This document shows positions 1 through 5,853 of a stretch of 6,603 bases of DNA, piece by piece. The stretch lies in the NCBI GenBank assembly GCA_041497115.1, contig JBGQFW010000163.1:1-6603 (forward strand), written 5' to 3'. Made by a program: the position numbers and the translations under genes. This DNA comes from AR5 sp041497115 (GTDB lineage Bacteria; Methylomirabilota; Methylomirabilia; Rokubacteriales; CSP1-6). How positions within the stretch are numbered: the stretch's first letter is position 1; each line of letters starts with the position of its first letter. The notes below the pieces were generated by a model. It searched no databases. It was given only the letters and a program-made list of their open reading frames with translations, and was not told the DNA's origin.

Positions 1-74
1 CGTCCGGACCCACCCTGCCGTACCAGGGCATGCCCCGGACGGGCACCACCTACGTGCCCCAGCCGGGCCGCTGA
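1..74 (+). CDS. C-terminal tail of an unidentified protein (5' end outside window)
   Basis: Reading from base 3, 23 sense codons run into TGA at 72-74, giving a tail that ends ...YQGMPRTGTTYVPQPGR. In this frame 22 of 23 codons end in G or C, as in the real genes of this window; the other plus-strand frames lack that bias, so this frame looks coding. The tail is rich in Pro, Gly and Thr and looks like a flexible C-terminus. No family can be recognised from so little. It converges on the transporter at 87-1910, with only 12 bases between the two stop codons. The remainder of the gene lies to the left of the window. Confidence 0.5.
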   Translation, partial: SGPTLPYQGMPRTGTTYVPQPGR

Positions 75-81
75 GCCCGGC
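62..81. terminator. Hairpin between convergent gene ends
   Basis: GCCGGGC (62-68) pairs perfectly with GCCCGGC (75-81) around a 6-base loop that contains the TGA of the left-hand gene. The hairpin also lies just past the stop codon of the minus-strand transporter. Its position between two convergent genes suggests a shared, bidirectional terminator. Neither side has a T-tract, so intrinsic termination is not proven; it could equally protect mRNA 3' ends. Confidence 0.3.
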
Positions 82-86
82 CGTCC

Positions 87-1910
87 TCAGCGCTTGAGCA
101 GGTAGGGGACGTCGGCGACGACGATGTTGCGCCGGAACAGCAGCGCGCCCTTCACGAGCAGCGCGGTCTGGTTGTGCAGGATGTGCTGCCACCACCGGCG
201 CGGCAGGAACTCCGGCAGGACGATCGTCACCATCTGATCGTCGCCGCGCGCCTGGATCTGGTCGATGTAGTCGAGCAGCGGGCGCAGCAGCGAGCGGTAC
301 GGCGAGGTCAGCACCACGAGCGGAACGCCCAGCCCCCACCGCGCCCACTTCTCCTCCAGCCGGCCGGTCTGCGCGGGATCGGTCTCGACGTAGACGCCGC
401 GCACGGCCGCGGTGGGGGCCAGCGTCCGGGCGTACTGGACGGCGCGCACCACGCCCCGGTGCACGTCGCCGATGAGCACGAGCACCGTGTGCCGGAACTC
501 GGGGGGCGAGTCGAACCCCTCCAGCGACAGGCCGAGCGCGACGTCCTCGTAGTGGCGCGACATGGCGATGAACATGGCGACGAGGATGGGGATCACAAGG
601 ACGACGATCCAGGCGCCGTGGACGAACTTGGTGACCGCGATGACCAGGGTGACGAGCGCGGTGGCGACGGCGCCGACGCCGTTGATGGCGAGCCGGTGGC
701 GCCAGCCCGGCCCGCGCTCGACCCACCAGTGACGCACCATGCCGCTCTGCGACAGCGTGAACGAGATGAAGACGCCGACCGCGTAGAGCGGGATCAGCGC
801 GTGCGTGTCGCCGCCGAAGAGGATGAGCAGGAGCGCGGCGAAGCCGGCCAGCACCAGGATGCCGTTGGAGAACACCAGCCGCTCGCCGAGGTTGGCGAAC
901 TGGCGGGGCACGAACCGGTCGCGGGCGAGCAGCGAGGACAGCCGCGGGAAGTCGGCGAACGAGGTGTTGGCGGCGAGGACCAGGATGAGGGCGGTGGCGG
1001 CCTGGACCAGGTAGTACATGAGGCCGGTGCCGAACACGCGCCGGGCGATCTGCGAGACGACGGTCTCGCTCTCGCTCGGCAGCACGCCGAGCTTGGAGGA
1101 GAGCACCGTGACGCCCACGAAGATCGTCCCGAGGATGACGCCCATCGCGCCGAGCGTGATCGCGGCGTTGCGCGACTCGGGGGGGCGGAAGGCCGGGATG
1201 CCGTTGGAGATCGCCTCGGTGCCCGTCATCGCGGTGCAGCCCGCCGCGAACGCGCGCAGGACGAGGAACCAGCCGAGCGCCTCCAGCGGCGCGACCGGCG
1301 GCGGCGCAGCCGGCGGCAGCGAGCCCGTCAGGAGCCGCACGAAGCCGCCGACGAGCAGCGCGGCGAAGCTGACGAGGAAGAAGTACGTCGGCACCGCGAA
1401 GATGCGCCCCGACTCCCGCACGCCGCGGACGTTGGCGAGCGCGATGGCGGCCACGCACACCACCGACAGGACGACCTTGTGCGTGGTCAGCTCGGGGAGG
1501 GCCGAGGTGATGGCCGCCACGCCAGCCGCCACCGACACCGCCACCGTGAGGACGTAGTCCACCAGCAGCGCGGCCGCCGCCACCAGCCCCGGCACCGTCC
1601 CGAGGTTGGCGCGCGCGACGATGTAGGAGCCGCCGCCGCTCGGGTAGGCGTGGATCGTCTGCTGGTAGGAGATCGTGACGATCGCCAGCAGCGCGGTGAT
1701 GGACAGCGCAATCGGGATGTCCAGGCGCGCCGCCGCGCTGCCGGCGAGGACGAGGACGAGGAGGATCTCCTCCGTCGCGTAGGCCACCGACGAGAGCACG
1801 TCGGAGGAGAAGACCGCCAGCGCGATCCGCTTGCTGAGCCGCTCGTGCCGCGCCTGCGCCAGCGGCATGGGGGGCCCGACCAGCCAGCGCTTGACCAGGG
1901 TCACTCGCAT
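87..1910 (-). CDS. KimA-like APC-superfamily permease, probable potassium importer
   Basis: A 607-residue inner-membrane transporter of the amino acid/polyamine/organocation superfamily. About twelve hydrophobic segments run from residue ~29 to ~450, with the first helix broken at SSDVLSSVAYATEE. A cytosolic domain of about 140 residues follows (from ~472, starting RHTVLVLIGDVHRG), resembling a universal-stress-protein fold and ending with the conserved HNQTALLVKGALLF block. Length and layout match Bacillus subtilis KimA, a high-affinity proton-coupled potassium importer. From memory, D37, Y44, D118, Y119, S126, E232 and Y376 look like counterparts of KimA ion-site residues. The ATG at 1908-1910 is chosen because the arginine/lysine-rich start before HERLSK is usual in the family; only a weak G-rich stretch precedes it. 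The gene is divergent from the small membrane protein and KdpDE-like genes, which supports a potassium role. A generic amino acid permease is the alternative; the substrate is inferred. Confidence 0.85.
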   Translation of the reverse strand: MRVTLVKRWLVGPPMPLAQARHERLSKRIALAVFSSDVLSSVAYATEEILLVLVLAGSAAARLDIPIALSITALLAIVTISYQQTIHAYPSGGGSYIVARANLGTVPGLVAAAALLVDYVLTVAVSVAAGVAAITSALPELTTHKVVLSVVCVAAIALANVRGVRESGRIFAVPTYFFLVSFAALLVGGFVRLLTGSLPPAAPPPVAPLEALGWFLVLRAFAAGCTAMTGTEAISNGIPAFRPPESRNAAITLGAMGVILGTIFVGVTVLSSKLGVLPSESETVVSQIARRVFGTGLMYYLVQAATALILVLAANTSFADFPRLSSLLARDRFVPRQFANLGERLVFSNGILVLAGFAALLLILFGGDTHALIPLYAVGVFISFTLSQSGMVRHWWVERGPGWRHRLAINGVGAVATALVTLVIAVTKFVHGAWIVVLVIPILVAMFIAMSRHYEDVALGLSLEGFDSPPEFRHTVLVLIGDVHRGVVRAVQYARTLAPTAAVRGVYVETDPAQTGRLEEKWARWGLGVPLVVLTSPYRSLLRPLLDYIDQIQARGDDQMVTIVLPEFLPRRWWQHILHNQTALLVKGALLFRRNIVVADVPYLLKR

Positions 1911-1964
1911 ACGCCAGCCCCCGATGCTACGCCGAGCGTGCCTCGCGCGAGCGCCCCCGCGCGT

Positions 1965-1984
1965 ATTTTTACGGGATTTTTACG
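1965..1984. promoter_or_regulatory. AT-rich 9-bp direct repeat in divergent intergenic region
   Basis: ATTTTTACG occurs twice (1965-1973 and 1976-1984), 11 bp apart, or about one helical turn. It is the most AT-rich stretch in the window, in a 131-bp gap between divergent genes. On the minus strand each copy reads CGTAAAAAT, which could supply a -10-like TAAAAA for the transporter about 55 bases from its ATG, but I see no matching -35. It could also be a binding site for a regulator recognising repeats on one DNA face, such as an OmpR/KdpE-family protein. The role is inferred. Confidence 0.35.
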
Positions 1985-1994
1985 CCCGGGCCGG

Positions 1995-2019
1995 GTCTCT
2001 TGACGCGTGTTTGAGAGAC
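1995..2019. promoter_or_regulatory. Inverted repeat with a -35-like TTGACG, upstream of the small membrane protein
   Basis: GTCTCT (1995-2000) and AGAGAC (2014-2019) form a perfect 6-bp inverted repeat separated by 13 bases. TTGACG (2000-2005) overlaps the left arm and resembles a -35 element for the plus-strand gene starting at 2042. The expected -10 position is poor (TGACAG at 2024-2029 with 18-bp spacing). A regulator site overlapping a weak promoter is one reading. Confidence 0.25.
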
Positions 2020-2041
2020 GGGGTGACAGAGTGGACGGGAC

Positions 2042-2368
2042 ATGTGCGATATGCGAGAGGTCGCCGTCGCCCGCCCGCGCTGGGGAGCGCTCTACGGCGC
2101 GACGCTCTCCCAGTTGACGGCGCTCGCCGCGATCGAAGTCGCCGCGCCCGCCGGCGCGCTCCGCGCGATCCTGCGCCTCGCGCTCGCCCTTGGCGCGTTC
2201 GCCGGCATGGCCGCCTGGGTCCGCGCCAGTCGCGCGGCGTTCGACCTCCAGAGCTGGTGCGAGTGCGCGGGCCGGACGATGACCGTGCGCGTGATCGAGT
2301 CGCGCCGGCCCGCGCCCGTCGCCCCACCGGCGGCGGTCGAGGAGGACCTCGAGCCGGCGGCCCACTGA
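2042..2368 (+). CDS. Small two-helix membrane protein, unknown function
   Basis: A 108-residue protein with two likely membrane helices (about 16-34 and 42-60), an arginine patch, then a conserved-looking segment at 66-90 (AFDLQSWCECAGRTMTVRVI) and a Pro/Ala/Glu-rich acidic tail. The two cysteines C73 and C75 in WCEC are notable. GC-rich third positions and the lack of a better competing frame support a real gene. I recall similar hypothetical proteins in high-GC environmental genomes but cannot name a family. The start is uncertain: ATG at 2042 or ATG at 2051 (MREVAV), neither with a strong ribosome binding site. It stands first in the plus-strand direction, 37 bases before the KdpD-like kinase, so it may be co-transcribed with it and might act as an accessory membrane component. 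That link is inference from position only. Confidence 0.65.
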   Translation: MCDMREVAVARPRWGALYGATLSQLTALAAIEVAAPAGALRAILRLALALGAFAGMAAWVRASRAAFDLQSWCECAGRTMTVRVIESRRPAPVAPPAAVEEDLEPAAH

Positions 2369-2385
2369 GGCGCGGTCGCCGGCGC

Positions 2386-2406
2386 CGGGCGCTACACTAG
2401 CGCCCG
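2386..2406. promoter_or_regulatory. Perfect palindrome at the kinase start codon, overlapping a -10-like TACACT
   Basis: Arm CGGGCGCTA (2386-2394), spacer CAC, arm TAGCGCCCG (2398-2406): nine perfect base pairs, the last base being the G of the GTG start. TACACT (2393-2398) spans the centre and resembles a -10 element placed 7 bases before GTG, which would give a leaderless or nearly leaderless mRNA. There is no Shine-Dalgarno sequence upstream, which agrees with that, but no -35 is evident. It could be an operator, an mRNA hairpin masking the start, or a terminator for the preceding gene; these cannot be separated from sequence. Confidence 0.45.
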
Positions 2407-3998
2407 TGGGCGACACGCGGCCCGATCTCGACGCGCTGCTGGGCCGGGTCAAGGAAGAGGACGCCCGGCAGCGCCGGGCCATGCTGAAGGTGCTGCGCGG
2501 CGCCGCCGGCGCCTACGGCCGCGCCGTCGCGGTGGTGGCGGTCACGACGGCCGCCGCCCGGCTCCTGGCGCCGATGTCCGAGCTCTCGAACCTGGTCATG
2601 ATCTATCTCCTCGGCATCGTGGTGGTGGCCATGCGCACCGGCCGCGGTCCCTCGCTGCTGGCCGCCGTGCTGAGTGTCGCCGCCTTCGACTTCTTCTTCG
2701 TGCCCCCCTACTTCACGTTCGCGGTGACCGACGCCCGCTACCTGTTCACCTTCGCGGTGATGCTGGTCGTCTCCCTCGTCATCAGCGGGCTGACGGTGCG
2801 GACCCGCGCGCAGGCCGCGGCGGCCGAGCACCGCGAGCAGCGCACGGCGGCGCTCTACGCGATGAGCCGCGAGCTGGCGAGCACGCGGGGCGTGGACGCG
2901 CTGCTGCAGATCGCCGTGCGACACATCACCGAGGTGTTCCGCAGCCAGATCGTCGTGCTCGTGCCCGGGCCCGACGGCGCCCTGACGCCCTGGAACGGCG
3001 GCCAGTTCACGCTGGACGCCCGCGACCTCGGCGTCGGCCGCTGGGTGTACGAGCACCGCCAGCCCGCCGGCCTCGGCACCGCGACGCTGCCCGGCGCCTC
3101 GGCCCTCTACGTGCCGCTGCTCGCCTCGACGGGGGCGGTCGGCGTGCTCGGCATCCGGCCGGCCGACGCCCACGCGATGGACGAGCCGGAGCGGCTGCAC
3201 CAGCTCGAGACGTTCGCGTCCCAGACCGCGCTGGCGCTCGAGCGCGCCCGCCTCGCCCAGGACACCCGGGACGCCGAGCTGCGCATCGAGACCGAGCGGC
3301 TGCGCAACTCGCTGCTCAGCTCGGTGTCCCACGACCTGCGCACGCCGCTGGCGACGATCACCGGCGCCGTCACCACCATCCTCGACGAGGGCGGCCGGCT
3401 GGACGCCGAAACGCGCCAGGAGCTGCTGGAGTCGGTGCGCGAGGAGGCCGAGCGCCTGAACCGGCTCGTGCAGAACCTCCTGGAGATGACGCGGCTCGAG
3501 TCGGGCGCGCTGCAGCTGCGCCGCGAGCTGCATCCGCTGGAAGAGATCGTCGGCGCCGCGCTGAGCCGGCTCGGCAAGCGGCTCGGCGACCGCCGGGTGA
3601 CGACCCGCGTGCCGCCCGACCTGCCGCTGGTGGCGATCGACGACGTCCTCATCGAGCAGGTCCTGGTCAACCTTCTCGACAACGCGCTGAAGTACACGCC
3701 GCCCGTCAGCCCGATCGAGATCATCGCGACCGCCACCGATCGCAACGTGACGGTCGAGATCGCGGACCACGGGCCGGGACTGCCCGCCGGCGAGGAGGAC
3801 CGGGTCTTCGAGAAGTTCTACCGCGGCCAGCCGACCGGGGGGCGGGGCGCCGGGCTGGGGCTGGCGATCTGCCGCGGCATCGTGCGCGCGCACGGCGGGC
3901 GCATCTGGGCGCAGAACCTCCCGGGCGGCGGTGTCGCGTTCCTCTTCACCCTGCCGCTCGGCGACGCCGAGAAGGCCGCCGTGCCGGCCGATGCCTGA
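2406..3998 (+). CDS. KdpD-like membrane sensor histidine kinase lacking the N-terminal KdpD/USP domains
   Basis: A 530-residue kinase corresponding to the C-terminal part of KdpD. In order: a short charged cytosolic start (1-35); four membrane helices of the DUF4118/KdpD transmembrane module (~38-56, 61-76, 81-99, 111-130); a linker; a GAF-like sensor domain (~150-282); the HisKA dimerisation domain with phospho-acceptor H309 in SVSHDLRTPL; and a HATPase domain with N box N426 (LLDNALKY), G1 DHGPGLP (454-460), F box EKFYRG and G2 GAGLGLAI (481-488). All catalytic motifs are intact. E. coli KdpD is about 894 residues; the ATP-binding KdpD domain and USP domain are absent here, and the upstream gene does not encode them. 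GTG at 2406 is chosen as the most upstream start in frame; an internal ATG (residue 26) is possible. It overlaps the response regulator by 8 bases. Likely input is potassium, ionic strength or turgor; without kdpFABC in view its target is inferred. Confidence 0.93.
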   Translation: MGDTRPDLDALLGRVKEEDARQRRAMLKVLRGAAGAYGRAVAVVAVTTAAARLLAPMSELSNLVMIYLLGIVVVAMRTGRGPSLLAAVLSVAAFDFFFVPPYFTFAVTDARYLFTFAVMLVVSLVISGLTVRTRAQAAAAEHREQRTAALYAMSRELASTRGVDALLQIAVRHITEVFRSQIVVLVPGPDGALTPWNGGQFTLDARDLGVGRWVYEHRQPAGLGTATLPGASALYVPLLASTGAVGVLGIRPADAHAMDEPERLHQLETFASQTALALERARLAQDTRDAELRIETERLRNSLLSSVSHDLRTPLATITGAVTTILDEGGRLDAETRQELLESVREEAERLNRLVQNLLEMTRLESGALQLRRELHPLEEIVGAALSRLGKRLGDRRVTTRVPPDLPLVAIDDVLIEQVLVNLLDNALKYTPPVSPIEIIATATDRNVTVEIADHGPGLPAGEEDRVFEKFYRGQPTGGRGAGLGLAICRGIVRAHGGRIWAQNLPGGGVAFLFTLPLGDAEKAAVPADA

Positions 3999-4683
3999 GC
4001 CGGTCGTCGTCCTCATCGAGGACGAGCCGCAGATCCGCCGCTTCCTGCGCGCCACCCTGACCGGCCAGGGGTACCGCCTCTTCGAGACGGCGACGGGCGC
4101 CGACGGCCTCGTGGAAGTCGCCTCGCGCCAGCCCGACGTCGTGATCCTCGACCTCGGCCTGCCCGACATGGATGGGCTCGAGGTGATCCGGCGGCTGCGC
4201 GAGTGGACGGCGGTGCCGGTCATCGTGCTGTCGGCGCGCGGCCAGGAGCGGGACAAGGTCGCCGCCCTCGACGCCGGCGCCGACGACTACGTCAGCAAGC
4301 CGTTCAGCGCCGGCGAGCTGCTCGCGCGGGTGCGCGTGGCCCTGCGCCACACCGCCGGCGCCTCCCACGAGGGCGACGACAGCGCGTTCACGGTCGGCGA
4401 GCTGCAGGTGGACCTGCTGCGGCGGCGCGTCACCATGCGCGGCGCGGAGGTCCGCCTCACGCCCATCGAGTACAAGCTGCTCACCACGCTCGTGCGGCAC
4501 GCCGGCAAGGTCGTCACCCACCAGCAGCTGCTGCGCGAGGTGTGGGGGCCGAGCCACGACGACCAGGCCCACTACGTGCGCGTGTACATGGCCCACCTGC
4601 GCCACAAGCTCGAGGCCGAGCCGGCGCAGCCCCGTTATCTATTGACCGAGGCCGGCGTGGGCTACCGGCTGGCCGCCGACTGA
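3991..4683 (+). CDS. KdpE-like OmpR-family response regulator
   Basis: A 230-residue cytosolic DNA-binding response regulator, close in length to E. coli KdpE (225). The receiver domain (3-120) has acidic residues E10/D11, phospho-acceptor D54 in VILDLGLPDMDG, S81 and K103. The stretch VLSARGQERDKVAALDAGAD is typical of KdpE. A winged-helix DNA-binding domain occupies about 130-228, with LTPIEYKLL and a YVRVYMAHLRHKLE recognition region, ending GVGYRL. The ATG at 3991 gives the normal family start (PVVVLIEDEP); an upstream in-frame GTG at 3931 would add 20 residues that only reflect the kinase gene in another frame. The ATG lies inside the kinase end (overlap 3991-3998), so the pair is probably translationally coupled and co-transcribed. 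It is phosphorylated by the kinase at 2406-3998 in the expected scheme; the divergent KimA-like gene is a reasonable but unproven target. Confidence 0.95.
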   Translation: MPEPVVVLIEDEPQIRRFLRATLTGQGYRLFETATGADGLVEVASRQPDVVILDLGLPDMDGLEVIRRLREWTAVPVIVLSARGQERDKVAALDAGADDYVSKPFSAGELLARVRVALRHTAGASHEGDDSAFTVGELQVDLLRRRVTMRGAEVRLTPIEYKLLTTLVRHAGKVVTHQQLLREVWGPSHDDQAHYVRVYMAHLRHKLEAEPAQPRYLLTEAGVGYRLAAD

Positions 4684-4687
4684 CTCA

Positions 4688-4701
4688 CCGGCGAGCGCCG
4701 G
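4688..4701 (+). terminator. Short GC hairpin just after the response regulator
   Basis: CCGGC (4688-4692) pairs with GCCGG (4697-4701) around a 4-base loop, beginning 5 bases after the regulator stop. It has no T-tract, so it is a weak candidate for termination or mRNA end protection of the kinase-regulator transcript. Confidence 0.25.
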
Positions 4702-4712
4702 CGGCCACCTCT

Positions 4713-4738
4713 GCCGCGCGCTTGCGCCGCGCGCTTGC
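4713..4738. repeat. Perfect tandem 13-bp direct repeat before the quinone reductase
   Basis: GCCGCGCGCTTGC occurs twice head to tail (4713-4725 and 4726-4738). The second copy runs into the -35-like TTGCCA. Position just upstream of a promoter-like motif suggests an activator or repressor site, but replication slippage in GC-rich DNA would give the same picture. Confidence 0.5.
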
Positions 4739-4763
4739 CATTGTCCGGCGGCTTGGCTAGGCT
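4735..4763 (+). promoter_or_regulatory. Candidate sigma-70-type promoter of the quinone reductase
   Basis: TTGCCA (4735-4740), a 17-bp spacer and TAGGCT (4758-4763) match the -35/-10 pattern at 5 of 6 and 3 of 6 bases. This would start transcription near 4770 and leave a leader of about 27 bases that includes the ribosome binding site. Spacing and position are good; the -10 is weak. Confidence 0.45.
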
Positions 4764-4784
4764 GGCGGGCGTTCGCCGAAGGAC

Positions 4785-4790
4785 AAGGAG
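4785..4790 (+). promoter_or_regulatory. Ribosome binding site of the quinone reductase
   Basis: AAGGAG lies 6 bases before the ATG at 4797 and fixes that start. It is the only strong Shine-Dalgarno sequence I find before a gene in this window; the kinase, the regulator and the molybdoenzyme gene lack one. Confidence 0.8.
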
Positions 4791-4796
4791 AGTGCG

Positions 4797-5753
4797 ATGA
4801 AAGCCATCCGCGTGCACAAGTTCGGCGGTCCCGAGGTCCTGCAGCTCGACGAGGTCGCCGATCCCAAGGCGGGTCCCGGCCAGGCGCTGGTCGAGGTCAA
4901 GGCGGCCGGGGTGAACCCGGTCGACACCTACGTCCGCTCCGGCAACTACGCGCAGCTGCCGCCCCTGCCCTACGTGCCGGGCGGCGACGCGGGCGGCATC
5001 GTGCGGGGTGTCGGCGACGGCGTGCGCCATCTGCGCGCGGGCGACCGCGTCTGGGTCCTGCGCGCGGCCGGTTACGCGTCGCTGGCCGCCTGCGACGCCG
5101 CGCTGGTGGCGCCGCTGCCGGCCGGCCTCACGTTCTCGCAGGGCGCCGCCGTCGGCGTGCCGTACGCGACCGCGTACCGCGGCCTGCACCACAAGGCGCA
5201 GGCGCGGCCGGGCGAGACGCTGCTGGTGCACGGCGCCTCCGGCGGCGTGGGCATCGCCGCCGTGCAGCTCGGCGTCGCCCACGGCATGACGGTCATCGGC
5301 ACCGGCGGCACCGAGCGCGGCCGCAAGCTCGTCGCCGACCACGGCGCCCGGCACGTGCTCGACCATGGCTCGCCCGACTACGCCAAGCGCGTGCTGGAGC
5401 TGACCGAGGGGCGCGGCCCTGACGTCATCCTCGAGATGCTCGCCAACGTGAACCTCGGCAAGGACATCGACCTGATCGCGCGCTTCGGCCGCATCGTGAT
5501 CATCGGCAACCGCGGCGCGATCGAGATCAACCCGCGCGGCACGATGGGCAAGGACGCCTCGATCCACGGCCTCGCCCTCTGGAACGCCGCGCCCGCCGAG
5601 ATCGGCTCGATCATGGCCGCGCTGACGGCCGGCCTCGCCAACGGCACACTGAAGCCGGTGGTCGGCCGCGAGCTCCCGCTCGCCCAGGCCGCCGCCGCCC
5701 ACACCGCCGTCCTCGAACCCGGCGCCTACGGCAAGATCGTGCTGGTACCGTGA
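4797..5753 (+). CDS. Zeta-crystallin-type NADPH:quinone oxidoreductase
   Basis: A 318-residue soluble enzyme of the zinc-independent medium-chain dehydrogenase/reductase superfamily, predicted to reduce quinones or related electrophilic carbonyls with NADPH. The N-terminal GroES-like domain (~1-125) has the usual GVNPVDTYVRSG and PYVPGGDAGG motifs. The Rossmann domain (~126-265) carries HGASGGVGIAAVQLG (145-159) for cofactor binding. The stretch EMLANVNLGKDIDL and the later EINPRGTM closely recall vertebrate zeta-crystallin (CRYZ), which separates it from other quinone reductases. Cysteines and histidines for structural or catalytic zinc are absent, as expected. The length is normal and the gene is intact. 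It has its own promoter-like motif and a good ribosome binding site, so it is probably expressed separately from the kinase-regulator pair. The actual substrate is not shown by sequence. Confidence 0.93.
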   Translation: MKAIRVHKFGGPEVLQLDEVADPKAGPGQALVEVKAAGVNPVDTYVRSGNYAQLPPLPYVPGGDAGGIVRGVGDGVRHLRAGDRVWVLRAAGYASLAACDAALVAPLPAGLTFSQGAAVGVPYATAYRGLHHKAQARPGETLLVHGASGGVGIAAVQLGVAHGMTVIGTGGTERGRKLVADHGARHVLDHGSPDYAKRVLELTEGRGPDVILEMLANVNLGKDIDLIARFGRIVIIGNRGAIEINPRGTMGKDASIHGLALWNAAPAEIGSIMAALTAGLANGTLKPVVGRELPLAQAAAAHTAVLEPGAYGKIVLVP

Positions 5754-5765
5754 ACAACCACAACA

Positions 5766-5836
5766 GAGGAGCGCCACGGCTCCGCCGGGGCGCTCCGAAC
5801 GTGAGGGGGGTTTGGGGGCCATCTCGGGGCCCCCAA
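5766..5836 (+). repeat. Double-hairpin intergenic repeat, copy 1
   Basis: A 71-base unit made of two hairpins. Hairpin A: GGAGCGCC (5768-5775) pairs with GGCGCTCC (5789-5796), then an A5776/G5788 mismatch, then CGGC/GCCG closing a TCC loop. A G-rich linker (5805-5810 is six G) leads to hairpin B: TTGGGGGCC (5812-5820) pairs perfectly with GGCCCCCAA (5828-5836) around loop ATCTCGG. It starts 12 bases after the quinone reductase stop. No T-tract follows hairpin B, so it is not a standard terminator. It contains no credible gene. A REP-like intergenic repeat or an RNA-level structure is the likely identity. Confidence 0.85.
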
Positions 5837-5853
5837 GCTCGTCACGCACTATC

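Noticed and set aside
174..2003. 609-codon plus-strand open frame opposite the permease
   Set aside because: It is antisense to a clearly conserved transporter; its product is Arg/Asp/Glu/Gly-rich with no domain, the usual artefact of GC-rich coding DNA.
1911..2041. c-di-AMP (ydaO-type) riboswitch before the KimA-like gene
   Set aside because: The leader is too short and I cannot find the conserved motifs of that riboswitch on the minus strand.
1831..2400. 189-codon plus-strand open frame across the divergent control region
   Set aside because: It begins antisense inside the permease, crosses the AT-rich promoter region and overlaps the small membrane protein gene in another frame; the product is Arg-rich with no motif.
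3931..3990. Upstream GTG start for the response regulator
   Set aside because: The extra 20 residues lie fully inside the kinase gene and precede the normal receiver-domain start; ATG at 3991 gives the family length.
2397..4256. 619-codon minus-strand open frame opposite the kinase and regulator
   Set aside because: The plus strand here encodes intact histidine kinase and receiver motifs; the antisense product is low-complexity and rich in Arg, Gly, His and Gln.
5812..5836. Ordinary rho-independent terminator for the quinone reductase
   Set aside because: The stem is strong but followed by GCTCGTC rather than a T-tract, and the same unit recurs just before the next start codon. A terminating role is still possible but not supported.
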